Positions 53,237-62,130 of a DNA stretch of 64,000 nt are shown here, piece after piece; positions within the stretch are counted from its first letter, which is position 1, and each line of letters begins with the position of its first letter. This DNA is from Oscillospiraceae bacterium (GTDB lineage: Bacteria > Bacillota > Clostridia > Oscillospirales > Oscillospiraceae). The translations under genes and the position numbers were made by a program. The stretch covers positions 1 to 64,000 of the forward strand of contig WQXY01000001.1 in assembly GCA_009781515.1 (NCBI GenBank), given 5' to 3'. A model generated the notes under the pieces. That model was not told the DNA's origin. It saw only the letters and a list, made by a program, of their open reading frames with translations, and did not search any database.

Positions 53237-55504
53237 ATGTCAAATAATTCATTGTTATGGTACAAAAAACCTGCCGATACAAACAAATGGACCGAGGCAC
53301 TGCCGATTGGTAACGGTCGAATGGGTGCAATGGTGTTTGGCGGGACGCACTTTGAGCGTATACAATTTAACGAGGACTCCGTGTGGTCGGGCAAATTTCG
53401 CGACCGCACAAATCCATATGCTAAAGCCGAGCTTGAAAATATACGCAGGCTCATCAGAGAGGGCAAAATAGAGGAAGCCGAAAATCTGACACGCTATGCG
53501 TTTACGGGCACGCCCGAGTTTCAGCGCTCATATCAAACCTTGGGTGACCTGCTCATCAATTTTCATAACATTCCCGATGAAATAACATACTACAAACGCT
53601 CGCTTTCGCTCGAGGACGCCGTCGCCGAAACAAAATTCACAGCAGGCGGCTTCAGCTACAAGTGGGAAGTGCTTGCGTCAAACCCCGCCGACATCATCGC
53701 GGTGAAACTCACGACAGACAACCCCGACGGTCTGTCGCTCGATGCCCGCCTCGTCCGCAGCCGATACTGCGAAAAAACCGGCACAATAGACGAGAACACA
53801 GTCTATCTGTACAACAAGGATGGTCTGTCGTTCCACTGGGTAATGGCAGGTAAAAACACGAGTGGCACACTAAATGCAATGGGTGAGTACCTTGTTGTAA
53901 AAAATACAAAAGAGCTTGTTTTATACCTGACGGCGGTCACGGAGTTTCGCTCAGAGGATACGCTCTCGGACTGCAAACAGATTTTGCAAAAGGCAGCAGC
54001 AAAATCGTTTGACGAAATTAAAAGCGAACATATCGAAGACTACCAAAATCTCGAAAGCCGCGTGTCGTTGACTTTGACCGAAGAAATTAGCGAGCTTCCG
54101 ACGGATGAAAGGCTGCAAAGCGTAAAAGCAGGAAAAACAGACCTCGGGCTGTATGAGCTCTACTTTCGCTTCGGTCGCTATCTGCTTATAGCATGTAGTC
54201 GCCCGGGGACACTCCCTGCCAACCTGCAGGGGATATGGTGCAACGATTTTCTTGCCCCGTGGGACAGCAAATACACCATAAACATCAACATACAAATGAA
54301 CTACTGGCTCGCTGAAAACTGCAACCTGTCCGAATGTCACAAGCCGCTCTTTGAGCACTTGCACCGCATGGCGCCTAAAGCGGCCGAGGTGGCAAAAAGC
54401 ATGTACGGAGCGCGCGGCATCACGGCACATCACAACACGGACATTTGGGGCGACTGCGTTCCTCAGGACACATGGATACCCGCCACTTACTGGGTGCTCA
54501 GCATAGCGTGGTTCTGCCTGCATATTTGGGAGCACTACGAGTACACGCTTTGCAGAAAGTTTCTTACAGAGCACTACGAGCTGCTTAAAGATGCATGTTT
54601 GTTTTTTGTCGATTTTCTTGTAGAAAACGAAAAAGGGGAGCTTGTTGTCACCCCGTCGGTTTCACCCGAAAATGTATACATTCTGCCAAACGGTACGCAA
54701 GGCACACTATGCGAGGGCTGCACAATGGACAGCCATATTCTCGAGGAGCTATTTAACGCGTATGAGAAGACATGCAATATTTTGGACAAAGACAAGGAAC
54801 TCGCACAAAAAATATCAGGAGTGCGCAAAAAACTGCCGAAAACCAAGATAGGGAAAAACGGCGGCATTATGGAATGGCTTGAAGACTACGGCGAGGCTGA
54901 GCCGGGTCACAGACACATGTCGCATCTGTTTGCACTTTTCCCCGGGAAGGGCATTTCGCCCGAAACCACACCGCAGCTTGCAAAGGCGGCGAGAAAAACA
55001 CTCGAAATGCGCCTTTCTCAAGGTGGCGGGCATACGGGCTGGAGCCGTGCGTGGATTATCAATTTTTACGCTATGTTAAATGACGGCAACGAGGCGAATT
55101 TCCACTTAAAAGAGCTGATGTGCCACTCGACGCTCGAAAACCTTTTTGACGACCACCCGCCGTTTCAAATTGACGGCAACTTCGGGGCAACCGCAGGGAT
55201 AGCAAATATGCTTCTCAAAAGCGATGCAGGCAGCAAGGTATATCTATTGCACGCCCTGCCCGATGAGTGGAAAAACGGCAAGGTGACAGGGCTTCGTGCC
55301 AAAGGCGGCTTAACCGTTGATATCACATGGAAAAACGGCGAAATAACAGCTGCAAGTGTAACTGCGGAAAAAGACTATACGGGCGAGGTCATTTATAAAG
55401 ACAATACAACAAATGTTTCGCTTAAAGCAGGGGAAACAAGAGATATAGGCTTTAAGAAGCTGAGTCTTAAAAACCATATAATGGGCTTAAAATTCGATGA
55501 ATGA
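53237..55504 (+). CDS. GH95-family alpha-L-fucosidase-like glycosidase
   Basis: 755 residues from ATG 53237 (AAAGGAG 9 bases upstream; the track start is 28 codons early). Opening LLWYKKPADTNKWTEALPIGNGRMGAMVFGG and QFNEDSVWSG are typical of glycoside hydrolase family 95. PANLQGIWCNDF, the HHNTDIWGD region, GHRHMSHLFALFPG and FQIDGNFGATAGIANMLL bear the catalytic Asn, Glu and Asp neighbourhood of the (alpha/alpha)6 barrel. No signal peptide, so it is intracellular and would act on imported fucosylated oligosaccharides such as host glycan fragments. It overlaps rsmA by 8 bases. Base composition is clearly more GC-rich than the accessory region to the left. Confidence 0.85.
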   Translation: MSNNSLLWYKKPADTNKWTEALPIGNGRMGAMVFGGTHFERIQFNEDSVWSGKFRDRTNPYAKAELENIRRLIREGKIEEAENLTRYAFTGTPEFQRSYQTLGDLLINFHNIPDEITYYKRSLSLEDAVAETKFTAGGFSYKWEVLASNPADIIAVKLTTDNPDGLSLDARLVRSRYCEKTGTIDENTVYLYNKDGLSFHWVMAGKNTSGTLNAMGEYLVVKNTKELVLYLTAVTEFRSEDTLSDCKQILQKAAAKSFDEIKSEHIEDYQNLESRVSLTLTEEISELPTDERLQSVKAGKTDLGLYELYFRFGRYLLIACSRPGTLPANLQGIWCNDFLAPWDSKYTININIQMNYWLAENCNLSECHKPLFEHLHRMAPKAAEVAKSMYGARGITAHHNTDIWGDCVPQDTWIPATYWVLSIAWFCLHIWEHYEYTLCRKFLTEHYELLKDACLFFVDFLVENEKGELVVTPSVSPENVYILPNGTQGTLCEGCTMDSHILEELFNAYEKTCNILDKDKELAQKISGVRKKLPKTKIGKNGGIMEWLEDYGEAEPGHRHMSHLFALFPGKGISPETTPQLAKAARKTLEMRLSQGGGHTGWSRAWIINFYAMLNDGNEANFHLKELMCHSTLENLFDDHPPFQIDGNFGATAGIANMLLKSDAGSKVYLLHALPDEWKNGKVTGLRAKGGLTVDITWKNGEITAASVTAEKDYTGEVIYKDNTTNVSLKAGETRDIGFKKLSLKNHIMGLKFDE

Positions 55505-56336
55505 TAAAAAAATCAAACCGCAAAAGTCACTCGGTCAAAATTTTCTGATTGACAAAAATATATCCGCCAAGATTGTAAAGCTCTCGAGCATTGACAAGAA
55601 CTGTTATGTGCTGGAAATCGGACCGGGGCTGGGTGCTCTCACAGTGCCGCTTGCGCAGGCGGCAGGTCATGTACTCGCAGTGGAGCTTGATACGCGTATG
55701 GTATCGCAGCTGCGTGATATTCTTGCCGCTTTTGAAAATGTAACAGTTATACAAGGTGATATCTTAAAGCTTGATATAATGCAAACAGTCGGGGAAACAC
55801 TCAAAGCGAAAAACCTGCATGTCTGCGCAAACCTGCCGTATAACATAACTACACCCGTAATCACAAAGCTGATTGAAACAGGCTTGTTTGAAGCAGTAAC
55901 TGTTATGATACAAAAAGAAGTTGCACAGCGTATCTGCGCAAGCCCCGGCACACCCGAGTACGGAGCGTTTACGGTGTTTGCAAACTACCATACAGTGCCC
56001 GAAATTCTCTTTGACGTTCCGCCGGAGTGCTTTAGTCCGAAACCAAAGGTTACATCAAGCGTAATAAAAATGCAGATAAGAAAAGAAAAACGGCTTTCTC
56101 CCGACGATGAAAAACTCTTTTTCCGCACAGTACGGGCAGCATTCGGGCAGCGAAGAAAGACCCTCGTAAACGCATTGCACTCAGTTTTTGAAAGTACGCA
56201 CAGTAAGGAAGACATCACAAAAGCGATAGAGGGCTGCGGGTTTGACCCGAAAATCCGCGGCGAGAGGCTAAGTATTGAGGATTTTGAAAGGCTATCAAAA
56301 TGTCTAAATCAAATATATCAACAGACACACTTTTAG
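55497..56336 (+). CDS. rsmA: 16S rRNA dimethyladenosine transferase RsmA (KsgA)
   Basis: 279 residues, full length. KSLGQNFLIDKNI, LEIGPGLGALTVPLA (SAM-binding motif I), AVELDTRM, CANLPYNITTPVI (motif IV with NLPY catalytic residues) and PPECFSPKPKVTSSVI are classic RsmA motifs. It dimethylates the two adjacent adenines near the 3' end of 16S rRNA during 30S maturation. The start overlaps the fucosidase stop, and its end overlaps the HTH gene by 37 bases, so expression is coupled. Confidence 0.95.
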   Translation: MNDKKIKPQKSLGQNFLIDKNISAKIVKLSSIDKNCYVLEIGPGLGALTVPLAQAAGHVLAVELDTRMVSQLRDILAAFENVTVIQGDILKLDIMQTVGETLKAKNLHVCANLPYNITTPVITKLIETGLFEAVTVMIQKEVAQRICASPGTPEYGAFTVFANYHTVPEILFDVPPECFSPKPKVTSSVIKMQIRKEKRLSPDDEKLFFRTVRAAFGQRRKTLVNALHSVFESTHSKEDITKAIEGCGFDPKIRGERLSIEDFERLSKCLNQIYQQTHF

Positions 56337-56749
56337 AGCGGCTTTTTAAGACAACCTCGCTTGACCGCTTTTTTCGCAGTCACGATGAGGTGCAGCGTTT
56401 GCCTGCGTTTAACGAATACATAAACAGCTTATGCGAAGAAAAAGAAGTGACCGCAAAGGAAATAATCAAAAAGGCTGATATCGAGCGGACATACGGACAT
56501 CAGCTCTTTAACGGCACAAGAGCACCGTCGCGTGACAAGGTGCTGCAGCTTGCTATCGGCTTTGAACTAAATTATGAGCAGGCGCAAAAGCTGCTGCTTG
56601 TGGCACGCAAGAGTGCACTTCACCCGAAAGTTAAGCGTGATGCCGCGATAATTTATGCGATAGAAAAAAAGCTTGATATTGTTTCCGTTCAAGCAATGCT
56701 CTTTGACCTTGGCGTTCCGATATTGGGAAAGGAGCGTTTCTATGAGTGA
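56300..56749 (+). CDS. Helix-turn-helix regulator upstream of a kinase
   Basis: 149 residues. The central part (KEVTAKEIIKKADIERTYGHQLFNGTRAPSRDKVLQLAIGF) is an XRE-like helix-turn-helix, and the rest is helical. It begins inside rsmA and overlaps the kinase gene by 8 bases. In Clostridia this protein is often found directly before a PknB-like kinase, suggesting that it is the kinase substrate or regulates it. The DNA target is unknown. Confidence 0.7.
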   Translation: MSKSNISTDTLLERLFKTTSLDRFFRSHDEVQRLPAFNEYINSLCEEKEVTAKEIIKKADIERTYGHQLFNGTRAPSRDKVLQLAIGFELNYEQAQKLLLVARKSALHPKVKRDAAIIYAIEKKLDIVSVQAMLFDLGVPILGKERFYE

Positions 56750-58271
56750 TACCCATGCGGGGCAGTTCATGCAGTCTTTCACAAATTCGGAATTTTTTGA
56801 AGAGCTGTCCGAAAGCTATGATATTTTGGAATGCATCGGCGAAACCGGGCTGTCGGAAACGTATCTTTTATCGGAAAAAACTACAAAAACTCTCTATGTG
56901 CTGAAAAAGCAAAAAGACGCAGACAGGGCGTCACGAAGTGAAGCGGAACTGCTAAGCGGATTGGAGCACGCAGGGCTGCCTGTGTTTGACAAGGAAATTA
57001 AGCTGAGCGGGGAAATATATCCCCTGCGAAAATACGCCGAGGGTGAGCCGCTGAGCAAGTATCTTTCGGGAACACAAACAGCAGACCCGCGTCAGGCAGT
57101 AGATGTTTTGCTTCGGCTTTGTGATGTGCTCAGTTATCTGCACAGCTTGCCCGAGCCGATTATACACCGTGACATAAAGCCATCAAACATAATATATAAT
57201 CAAGAAGATGATACCGTACAGCTCATTGATTTTGGGATTTCGCGTAAATATTCCGAAACTTCCGATGCGGACACAACATATTTTGGCACGCACAAATTTG
57301 CACCGCCCGAGCAGTACGGCTTCGCTCAAACGGACGCTCGCAGTGATATCTATTCGCTCGGTGTGGTGCTTCGGTACTGGCTGACAGGAGCAGCAGACAG
57401 CACAGCGGATGTCTCCGATAAGGCACTTGCACGGATAATAAACAAATGCACACAGCTTGACCCGAAAAAACGCTTCCAAGATGTGGTAGCCCTTAAAAAA
57501 GCACTCGTTATTTACAAAAACCGCACAAGGCGGCGGGTTTTGGCAAGTGTTGCTTGTGTTTCGGCTGCTTGTTTGCTTGTTTTTTCTGCATTTTCGTTAT
57601 TGCCGTATGTGCAGGTCTTGATGCATCCGTCTGTTACACCTCCTGTAGCGGCGCTCCCAAACCCTCCGCCGGGTGGTATCACGACAGACCCGAACGAAGA
57701 TACTAACGGGAGTACCTATGAGAATAACCCTCCCGCCCTCGGTGCTGCCGAAACGGTTGATGTTCAGCTTATAATTAGAGAGGCGATGAACTGGTCAGAC
57801 CATAAAAGCGATGTTGTCACAATTACAGGAGACGGGCAATATAGGGCGAAAATCGAAATTGACGGAGGCTGTCAGGAAGTATTAAATCTCGGAATTATAG
57901 CAGCAGGAGCAACCTTTGAGGGTGAGCATGAGTATATGATGAAAAATGCCAAACCCGCTCCGAGTCGCTTTTGGCAGGCAGAAATAATCTATGAATTAGT
58001 CATAATAAATGATGAGTTTGAGTTTTATGTTGCAGGAGATGAAAATTGGTATACTCCGTTTGTGAGCGGAGATTGGTTTGAGTCTGCATTCGGTTATGTA
58101 TACTCGCTTATTTGGAACGCATGGTATGAGCCGCAAAATCGTATTATTGGCGTCAAGCGCAATCCGCGCGACCATAACGGACCGGAAAGTGCATTTTCTT
58201 TCAGTGTAATGCAGGTCGAATTAATTACATCTATCGAAGTAATTTTCACAATCAGCGATGCTTTGCCCTGA
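56742..58271 (+). CDS. Membrane Ser/Thr protein kinase (second copy)
   Basis: 509 residues from ATG 56742 (AAAGGAG 8 bases upstream; the track start is 23 codons early). Kinase domain about 20-265: YDILECIGETGLSETYLL, VLKKQ, HRDIKPSNIIY, LIDFGISRKY, GTHKFAPPEQYG, SDIYSLGVVL. The glycine loop is degenerate (GETGLSET). One membrane helix (VLASVACVSAACLLVFSAFSLL), a Pro-rich linker (PNPPPGGITTDPNEDTNG), then an outer beta domain of about 175 residues of unknown type. Downstream of the XRE-like gene. A hairpin terminator follows. Confidence 0.85.
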   Translation: MSDTHAGQFMQSFTNSEFFEELSESYDILECIGETGLSETYLLSEKTTKTLYVLKKQKDADRASRSEAELLSGLEHAGLPVFDKEIKLSGEIYPLRKYAEGEPLSKYLSGTQTADPRQAVDVLLRLCDVLSYLHSLPEPIIHRDIKPSNIIYNQEDDTVQLIDFGISRKYSETSDADTTYFGTHKFAPPEQYGFAQTDARSDIYSLGVVLRYWLTGAADSTADVSDKALARIINKCTQLDPKKRFQDVVALKKALVIYKNRTRRRVLASVACVSAACLLVFSAFSLLPYVQVLMHPSVTPPVAALPNPPPGGITTDPNEDTNGSTYENNPPALGAAETVDVQLIIREAMNWSDHKSDVVTITGDGQYRAKIEIDGGCQEVLNLGIIAAGATFEGEHEYMMKNAKPAPSRFWQAEIIYELVIINDEFEFYVAGDENWYTPFVSGDWFESAFGYVYSLIWNAWYEPQNRIIGVKRNPRDHNGPESAFSFSVMQVELITSIEVIFTISDALP

Positions 58272-58310
58272 CAGTTCCTGCTCCCGACTGTTCTTACGCC
58301 GTCAAAAAAT

Positions 58311-58335
58311 GTGTGCTTGGTGCACACGTTTTTTT
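58311..58335 (+). terminator. Rho-independent terminator after the kinase
   Basis: GTGTGC (58311-58316) with GCACAC (58322-58327), then G and seven Ts. It ends the fucosidase-rsmA-HTH-kinase transcript. Confidence 0.75.
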
Positions 58336-58389
58336 ATGTCAAATATGCTTTACTGTAGGTAATTTTTATAGGTTGGGAGGATTATCTAC

Positions 58390-59724
58390 ATGGGATTTTT
58401 TGACAAAATAAAAGAGCAGGCAAAGGAACTAAACCTCGCCGAAAAAGCAAAAAACCTCGCAGACACTGCAAAATCAGCAGTTGCGTCAGCCACCGCACCA
58501 CCTGAATTAACTCCAAGACAGAGCGAAATCGCACAAAAATTCGGATACTCGGCAAAAACCGGGGAAAAAATACTCTTCGCATTGGAAGAGACAGACTTTA
58601 TGGCAACAAACCAAGCGATACTTTTGACAATGCCGGACGGCACACGAGCAGTTGCAGCGGTAAAAGGGACAGATAGGCTGTCTGTCTATTTTGCTGCAAA
58701 CTGGAAATATTTCCGTATTATCAGCAACGAAGGGGGATATTCGGCATGGGACGATGTCACATTGCCCGAGGCTGATATGCAGGCCTTTTGTCAGGCATGG
58801 CTTGACAATTTTCTGCAAGGTGAAAGGGCCGAGGACGGCATGACAGTGCGTTGGTATAACGGCAGGTGGACAATGGACACCAAAAAAAGCCATTTGAAAT
58901 ATCTGTTTGATGAGTTCAAAGAAGCCTGCAATCACACGCCGCCTGCGGACATGGAAGTCATTTTTGCAAGTAACGGGCTAAATGAATATGTTCTGACAAA
59001 CAAAGCGCTGCTAATAAACCTCGACTATCACCCCGAGTATGATGATGAAAGATATGTAGTTTTAGGGTACGAAAATACCGGCCTTGTCTTTCAGGCAGAG
59101 AAAAACTGGGAGATGCTGCATATCATAATCGGCGGGGGTTCGTTTGTCGACAAGCTTGAATTATTCCCGAGCGAAGCAAAAGAACTTGTCGGGGCTTTTG
59201 CGAATTACTGGCTCTCAAACGATGCACACAGGGAGCAAATGGCAGTTATCTTAAACAAAGTAACATCAGGAGCTATCGCCCTTGAGCTGATACTCAAAGA
59301 AAACAGAAACATGGATTGCAACGAGCATGAACTCTCAGGAACAGATGACGAGCAGTTCTTTACCCACCCGGGCGCTGAAGTATTTCATCACTTAATGAAG
59401 CCTTCACTCGGAATGGTGTTTGCATATTGGGAAGCGGACGGTTTTTATTACCCTGCCGAGGCTGATAAACCAAGCCTTGAGGACGGCTTTACCGAGGTCG
59501 AGTTTATGGACGGGCAAACCGACAGGCTCAGAAGCGGGCAGTATATCGGGGTGGATGAGGCCTTTGACAAAATGCGTTTTCAAGGCGACTGGAAAAACGG
59601 CGGCTTATATTATGATTGCAATCTTAACGATGCAAATGATGACTATTCGCTGTTTGATGTTACATACGTTGAAGACGGAGTTAAGGAAACGATTAAGCTT
59701 AGCCAACTTCGGGCATATTTTTAA
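58390..59724 (+). CDS. Cytoplasmic protein of unknown function, 444 aa
   Basis: The N-terminal 40 residues are an Ala/Lys-rich amphipathic helix (FFDKIKEQAKELNLAEKAKNLADTAKSAVASA) that could lie on a membrane. Two similar-looking beta-rich halves follow: LFALEETDFMATNQAILLTMPDGTRAVAAV ... and VIFASNGLNEYVLTNKALLINLDYHPEYDDERYVVLGYENTGLVF, each with a TNxAxLL motif like YokE/PH-type lipid- or protein-binding domains. The C-terminus (GFTEVEFMDGQTDRLRSGQYIGVDEAFDKM) is conserved-looking but unassigned. GGGAGG precedes the ATG. It is likely co-transcribed with the next two genes. Confidence 0.6.
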   Translation: MGFFDKIKEQAKELNLAEKAKNLADTAKSAVASATAPPELTPRQSEIAQKFGYSAKTGEKILFALEETDFMATNQAILLTMPDGTRAVAAVKGTDRLSVYFAANWKYFRIISNEGGYSAWDDVTLPEADMQAFCQAWLDNFLQGERAEDGMTVRWYNGRWTMDTKKSHLKYLFDEFKEACNHTPPADMEVIFASNGLNEYVLTNKALLINLDYHPEYDDERYVVLGYENTGLVFQAEKNWEMLHIIIGGGSFVDKLELFPSEAKELVGAFANYWLSNDAHREQMAVILNKVTSGAIALELILKENRNMDCNEHELSGTDDEQFFTHPGAEVFHHLMKPSLGMVFAYWEADGFYYPAEADKPSLEDGFTEVEFMDGQTDRLRSGQYIGVDEAFDKMRFQGDWKNGGLYYDCNLNDANDDYSLFDVTYVEDGVKETIKLSQLRAYF

Positions 59725-59742
59725 GAAAAGAAAGGAATTATT

Positions 59743-60717
59743 ATGAAAAAATTAGCAGTAACTATTGTACTCGCACTGATACTATGCGTATCATTTGCAC
59801 TGCCTGCATTTTCAAGCGGGGACGGCAGCAGCTTTGACACGGCAATTCCCTTAAATGTATTCGGAAATGCAAAAAGAGATCAATCGATGGATGATTTCGG
59901 ACCGGTAACAGGAACCTTTGCCGACAGGGAGCAGTTTATCTACTATACATTTACCACATCGGGGGAAGGTTACTATACTATAAGAAGAGACGCGCAATCG
60001 GCAGCGATAAAAGTATATGACAGTAATCGTAATGAAATACATGACGCAGCAGGCAGTAGTACCATAAACATTGAACTCAAAGCAAACAGTAAATATTACT
60101 TTACAATTACATCTGTTGCTACCGAAAACTCTTTTGAGCGCGAAAATTATCGTACATTCCGTCTTGCAGTCGGCGATATAAGCGGGGATGCAGAAAAATG
60201 GTCAGTCGGTGGTATATGGTCATTTATTATATTCTTCGGTATTCCGCTTGGATTTGCAGCAGTAGTCTTTTTCCCATATAGAAAATATATGATAAGAACC
60301 TATGAATTCAATCCGATAGGAAAATCATTCTTATTTTCAATGGGCTTGGTCATAGTTTGCTTCCTGCTTCATTTCTTTAAGCTCGGTGATATCTTTATGA
60401 AACCGTGGTTTATAGGAATAGTGATGCTTCCGGGCTTTTTGATTATGACACTGTCACTTCTCAAGAAAACACGCAACATGGTTGTTATTCTTATTAACAC
60501 GGGCTTAATGGCCATTTTCTATATAATAATGGCTGTTGCTGCAATTATGCTCTTTATGATTTTTGCAACCATAGTGGTTCTGGCATTTATAATAATGGTA
60601 GCAGGTAAGACTATGACAATGAAAAGCGGAGGCGGCGGTCCTACAAACTGCCCAAGCTGTCAAGGTCCTGCAGGACCATACAGCGGTGGCAAGTGCAGCA
60701 ACTGTGTCGACTTTTAG
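59743..60717 (+). CDS. Membrane protein with PPC-like outer domain and C-terminal zinc ribbon
   Basis: 324 residues. Signal peptide (VTIVLALILCVSFALPAFSSG), then an outer PPC-like beta domain (REQFIYYTFTTSGEGYYTIRRDAQSAAIKVYDSN ... NSKYYFTITS, to about 130). Four membrane helices follow (IWSFIIFFGIPLGFAAVVFF, FLFSMGLVIVCFLLHFF, FIGIVMLPGFLIMTLSLL, LMAIFYIIMAVAAIMLFMIFATIVVLAFIIMVA). The C-terminus is a zinc ribbon (NCPSCQGPAGPYSGGKCSNC), on the cytoplasmic side if the topology holds. No family assigned. AAAGGA precedes the ATG. Confidence 0.6.
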   Translation: MKKLAVTIVLALILCVSFALPAFSSGDGSSFDTAIPLNVFGNAKRDQSMDDFGPVTGTFADREQFIYYTFTTSGEGYYTIRRDAQSAAIKVYDSNRNEIHDAAGSSTINIELKANSKYYFTITSVATENSFERENYRTFRLAVGDISGDAEKWSVGGIWSFIIFFGIPLGFAAVVFFPYRKYMIRTYEFNPIGKSFLFSMGLVIVCFLLHFFKLGDIFMKPWFIGIVMLPGFLIMTLSLLKKTRNMVVILINTGLMAIFYIIMAVAAIMLFMIFATIVVLAFIIMVAGKTMTMKSGGGGPTNCPSCQGPAGPYSGGKCSNCVDF

Positions 60718-60739
60718 CTTAAACTGAGGAAAAACATAT

Positions 60740-61294
60740 ATGGGAGATATAATATTTCTTCTAATCCTTGCCGCTACGATAGTTTGCCTTGTTGTCTTTG
60801 CGCGAATGTACATTTCTGACAACAAAAAGAGAAACCAAAACACACAAGACACATTGGCTGATAAAAACGCACTTGTAATGGTAGTCCTGCCTCACACGGC
60901 GGGACTACCCGTTGCAGAAAAAACCACCTGCACAATCTACTATTGCGAGGACAATATTGAAATAAACGCAAGCGGTGTGCAGTTTCGGCTTGATTTATCC
61001 AAAATCCATGATATCAGCATTAAAACAGACATCGAAATACAAAAGCAGCTCGTATCAAGTGCGGGAGGAGCGGTCGGCGGAGCTATGCTTTTTGGAGCAT
61101 TCGGCGCATTGATGTTTGGAAGAATTAAAAAAGGGCAAATCAAGACGGTCAGCCATTACCTGATTTTCACATACTCAACAGACAGTGGAGTTGATTATAT
61201 TGCCTTTGAACTTGCAGGCAAAAATAAATATGTAAATATGATAATAGATGAATTTAATAAACGGGAAAAAAGCGATAAAATAATAGAATTATAA
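60740..61294 (+). CDS. Small membrane protein with possible PH-like domain
   Basis: 184 residues. One N-terminal helix (IIFLLILAATIVCLVVFARMYI), then a beta-rich cytoplasmic part (TTCTIYYCEDNIEINASGVQFRLDLSKIHDISIKT) with a Gly-rich hairpin (SSAGGAVGGAMLFGAFGALMFG) and a strand pair (HYLIFTYSTDSGVDYIAFELAGKNKYVNMIIDEF), resembling bacterial PH-like domains. Function unknown. It is 22 bases after the previous gene. A large palindromic element follows. Confidence 0.55.
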   Translation: MGDIIFLLILAATIVCLVVFARMYISDNKKRNQNTQDTLADKNALVMVVLPHTAGLPVAEKTTCTIYYCEDNIEINASGVQFRLDLSKIHDISIKTDIEIQKQLVSSAGGAVGGAMLFGAFGALMFGRIKKGQIKTVSHYLIFTYSTDSGVDYIAFELAGKNKYVNMIIDEFNKREKSDKIIEL

Positions 61295-61300
61295 CAGAGG

Positions 61301-61417
61301 ACAACCCCCGCCGCCTTGCAGGCGCCACCCCCTTCATGCGTGAAGGGGGCATAACGCATCCAAGCTTAGCCCCCTTCGTTCACGAAGGGGGTGCCGTCCG
61401 CAGACGGTGGGGGTTGT
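61301..61417. repeat. Palindromic intergenic repeat element, about 117 bases
   Basis: Outer arms ACAACCCCC (61301-61309) and GGGGGTTGT (61409-61417) enclose two strong hairpins, CCCCCTTC atgcgt GAAGGGGG and CCCCCTTCG ttca CGAAGGGGG, plus smaller stems. It has the look of a dispersed non-coding palindromic unit such as those scattered through clostridial genomes. Its GC content is far above its surroundings. It could also act as a terminator-like barrier between transcripts. Confidence 0.7.
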
Positions 61418-61445
61418 CGATTTGTAACCGAATTGTAAATAATTG

Positions 61446-61474
61446 TTGACAATTATGAAAAAATGTAGTAAAAT
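61446..61474 (+). promoter_or_regulatory. Consensus sigma-A promoter
   Basis: TTGACA (61446-61451), 17-base spacer, TAAAAT (61469-61474), 32 bases before the zinc-ribbon gene ATG. A near-ideal match. Confidence 0.85.
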
Positions 61475-61506
61475 TGCGGCACATTTAACGAAAAGGTGAG
61501 GGGCAA

Positions 61507-62130
61507 ATGGCTTTAGTCAATGACATCAAATGTGCCAGATGCGACCGGAAATACTCCGGTGTTCGCAGCCGTTGCCCATATTGCGGAGCGCGACGTATAG
61601 GCCGCGGCAAATACACCGAAGACGCCGACAACTCCAAGGGCAAAATGCTCATCAGTATTCTGATACTCTCGGTCTTTACAGTCGCCGCAGGTGTTATGCT
61701 CTTTACGACACCCGCAGATGCCCCGGGAGTGCCCACAGACGACCCGTCAATTAATAATCCGGAAGATGATATAAACACACTTCCCGGAATAGAACCCGAT
61801 TATACCCCCCCGCCGACAGAAGACCCGATAGAAACACCACCGCCTCTAACACTTGAAGCTCTTCAAATATGGATACCAAGAGACAGACGGGTTACTGATT
61901 TTTCACTGTCACCAAGATGGGGCTTAGAAATCCAACTCGCTGCCGTACTCGACCCTCCGGGTGTTGACATACCTGTAACATGGGAAAGCTCAAATGAAGA
62001 AGTGTTGGTACTGACCGAAGTAGTTGGCGGAATAAAAGTGACCGCTGTAGGAAATGGATCAGCCCATATAATTCTTAGAGCCGGTGATATGGAAGACAGA
62101 TGTGTAGTCCATGTAAGTGGCATCAGCTAA
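61507..62130 (+). CDS. Zinc-ribbon membrane protein with Big_2-like outer domain
   Basis: 207 residues. Cytoplasmic zinc ribbon (IKCARCDRKYSGVRSRCPYCGARR), one membrane helix (MLISILILSVFTVAAGVMLF), a Pro/Asp/Thr stalk (about 75-115) and a Big_2 Ig-like domain (VDIPVTWESSNEEVLVLTEVVGG ... NGSAHIILRAGDMEDRCVVHV). GAGGGG precedes the ATG and a strong promoter lies just upstream. It shares the ribbon-helix-stalk-beta-domain plan with the proteins at 41.2 and 46.6 kb. Confidence 0.75.
   Translation: MALVNDIKCARCDRKYSGVRSRCPYCGARRIGRGKYTEDADNSKGKMLISILILSVFTVAAGVMLFTTPADAPGVPTDDPSINNPEDDINTLPGIEPDYTPPPTEDPIETPPPLTLEALQIWIPRDRRVTDFSLSPRWGLEIQLAAVLDPPGVDIPVTWESSNEEVLVLTEVVGGIKVTAVGNGSAHIILRAGDMEDRCVVHVSGIS

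Noticed and set aside
53951-54574. 207-aa minus-strand ORF inside the fucosidase gene
   Set aside because: Antisense shadow of a clear GH95 gene, with no ribosome site and no recognisable motif.
58507-58935. 142-aa minus-strand ORF
   Set aside because: Lies wholly inside the 444-aa plus-strand gene and has no supporting signals.
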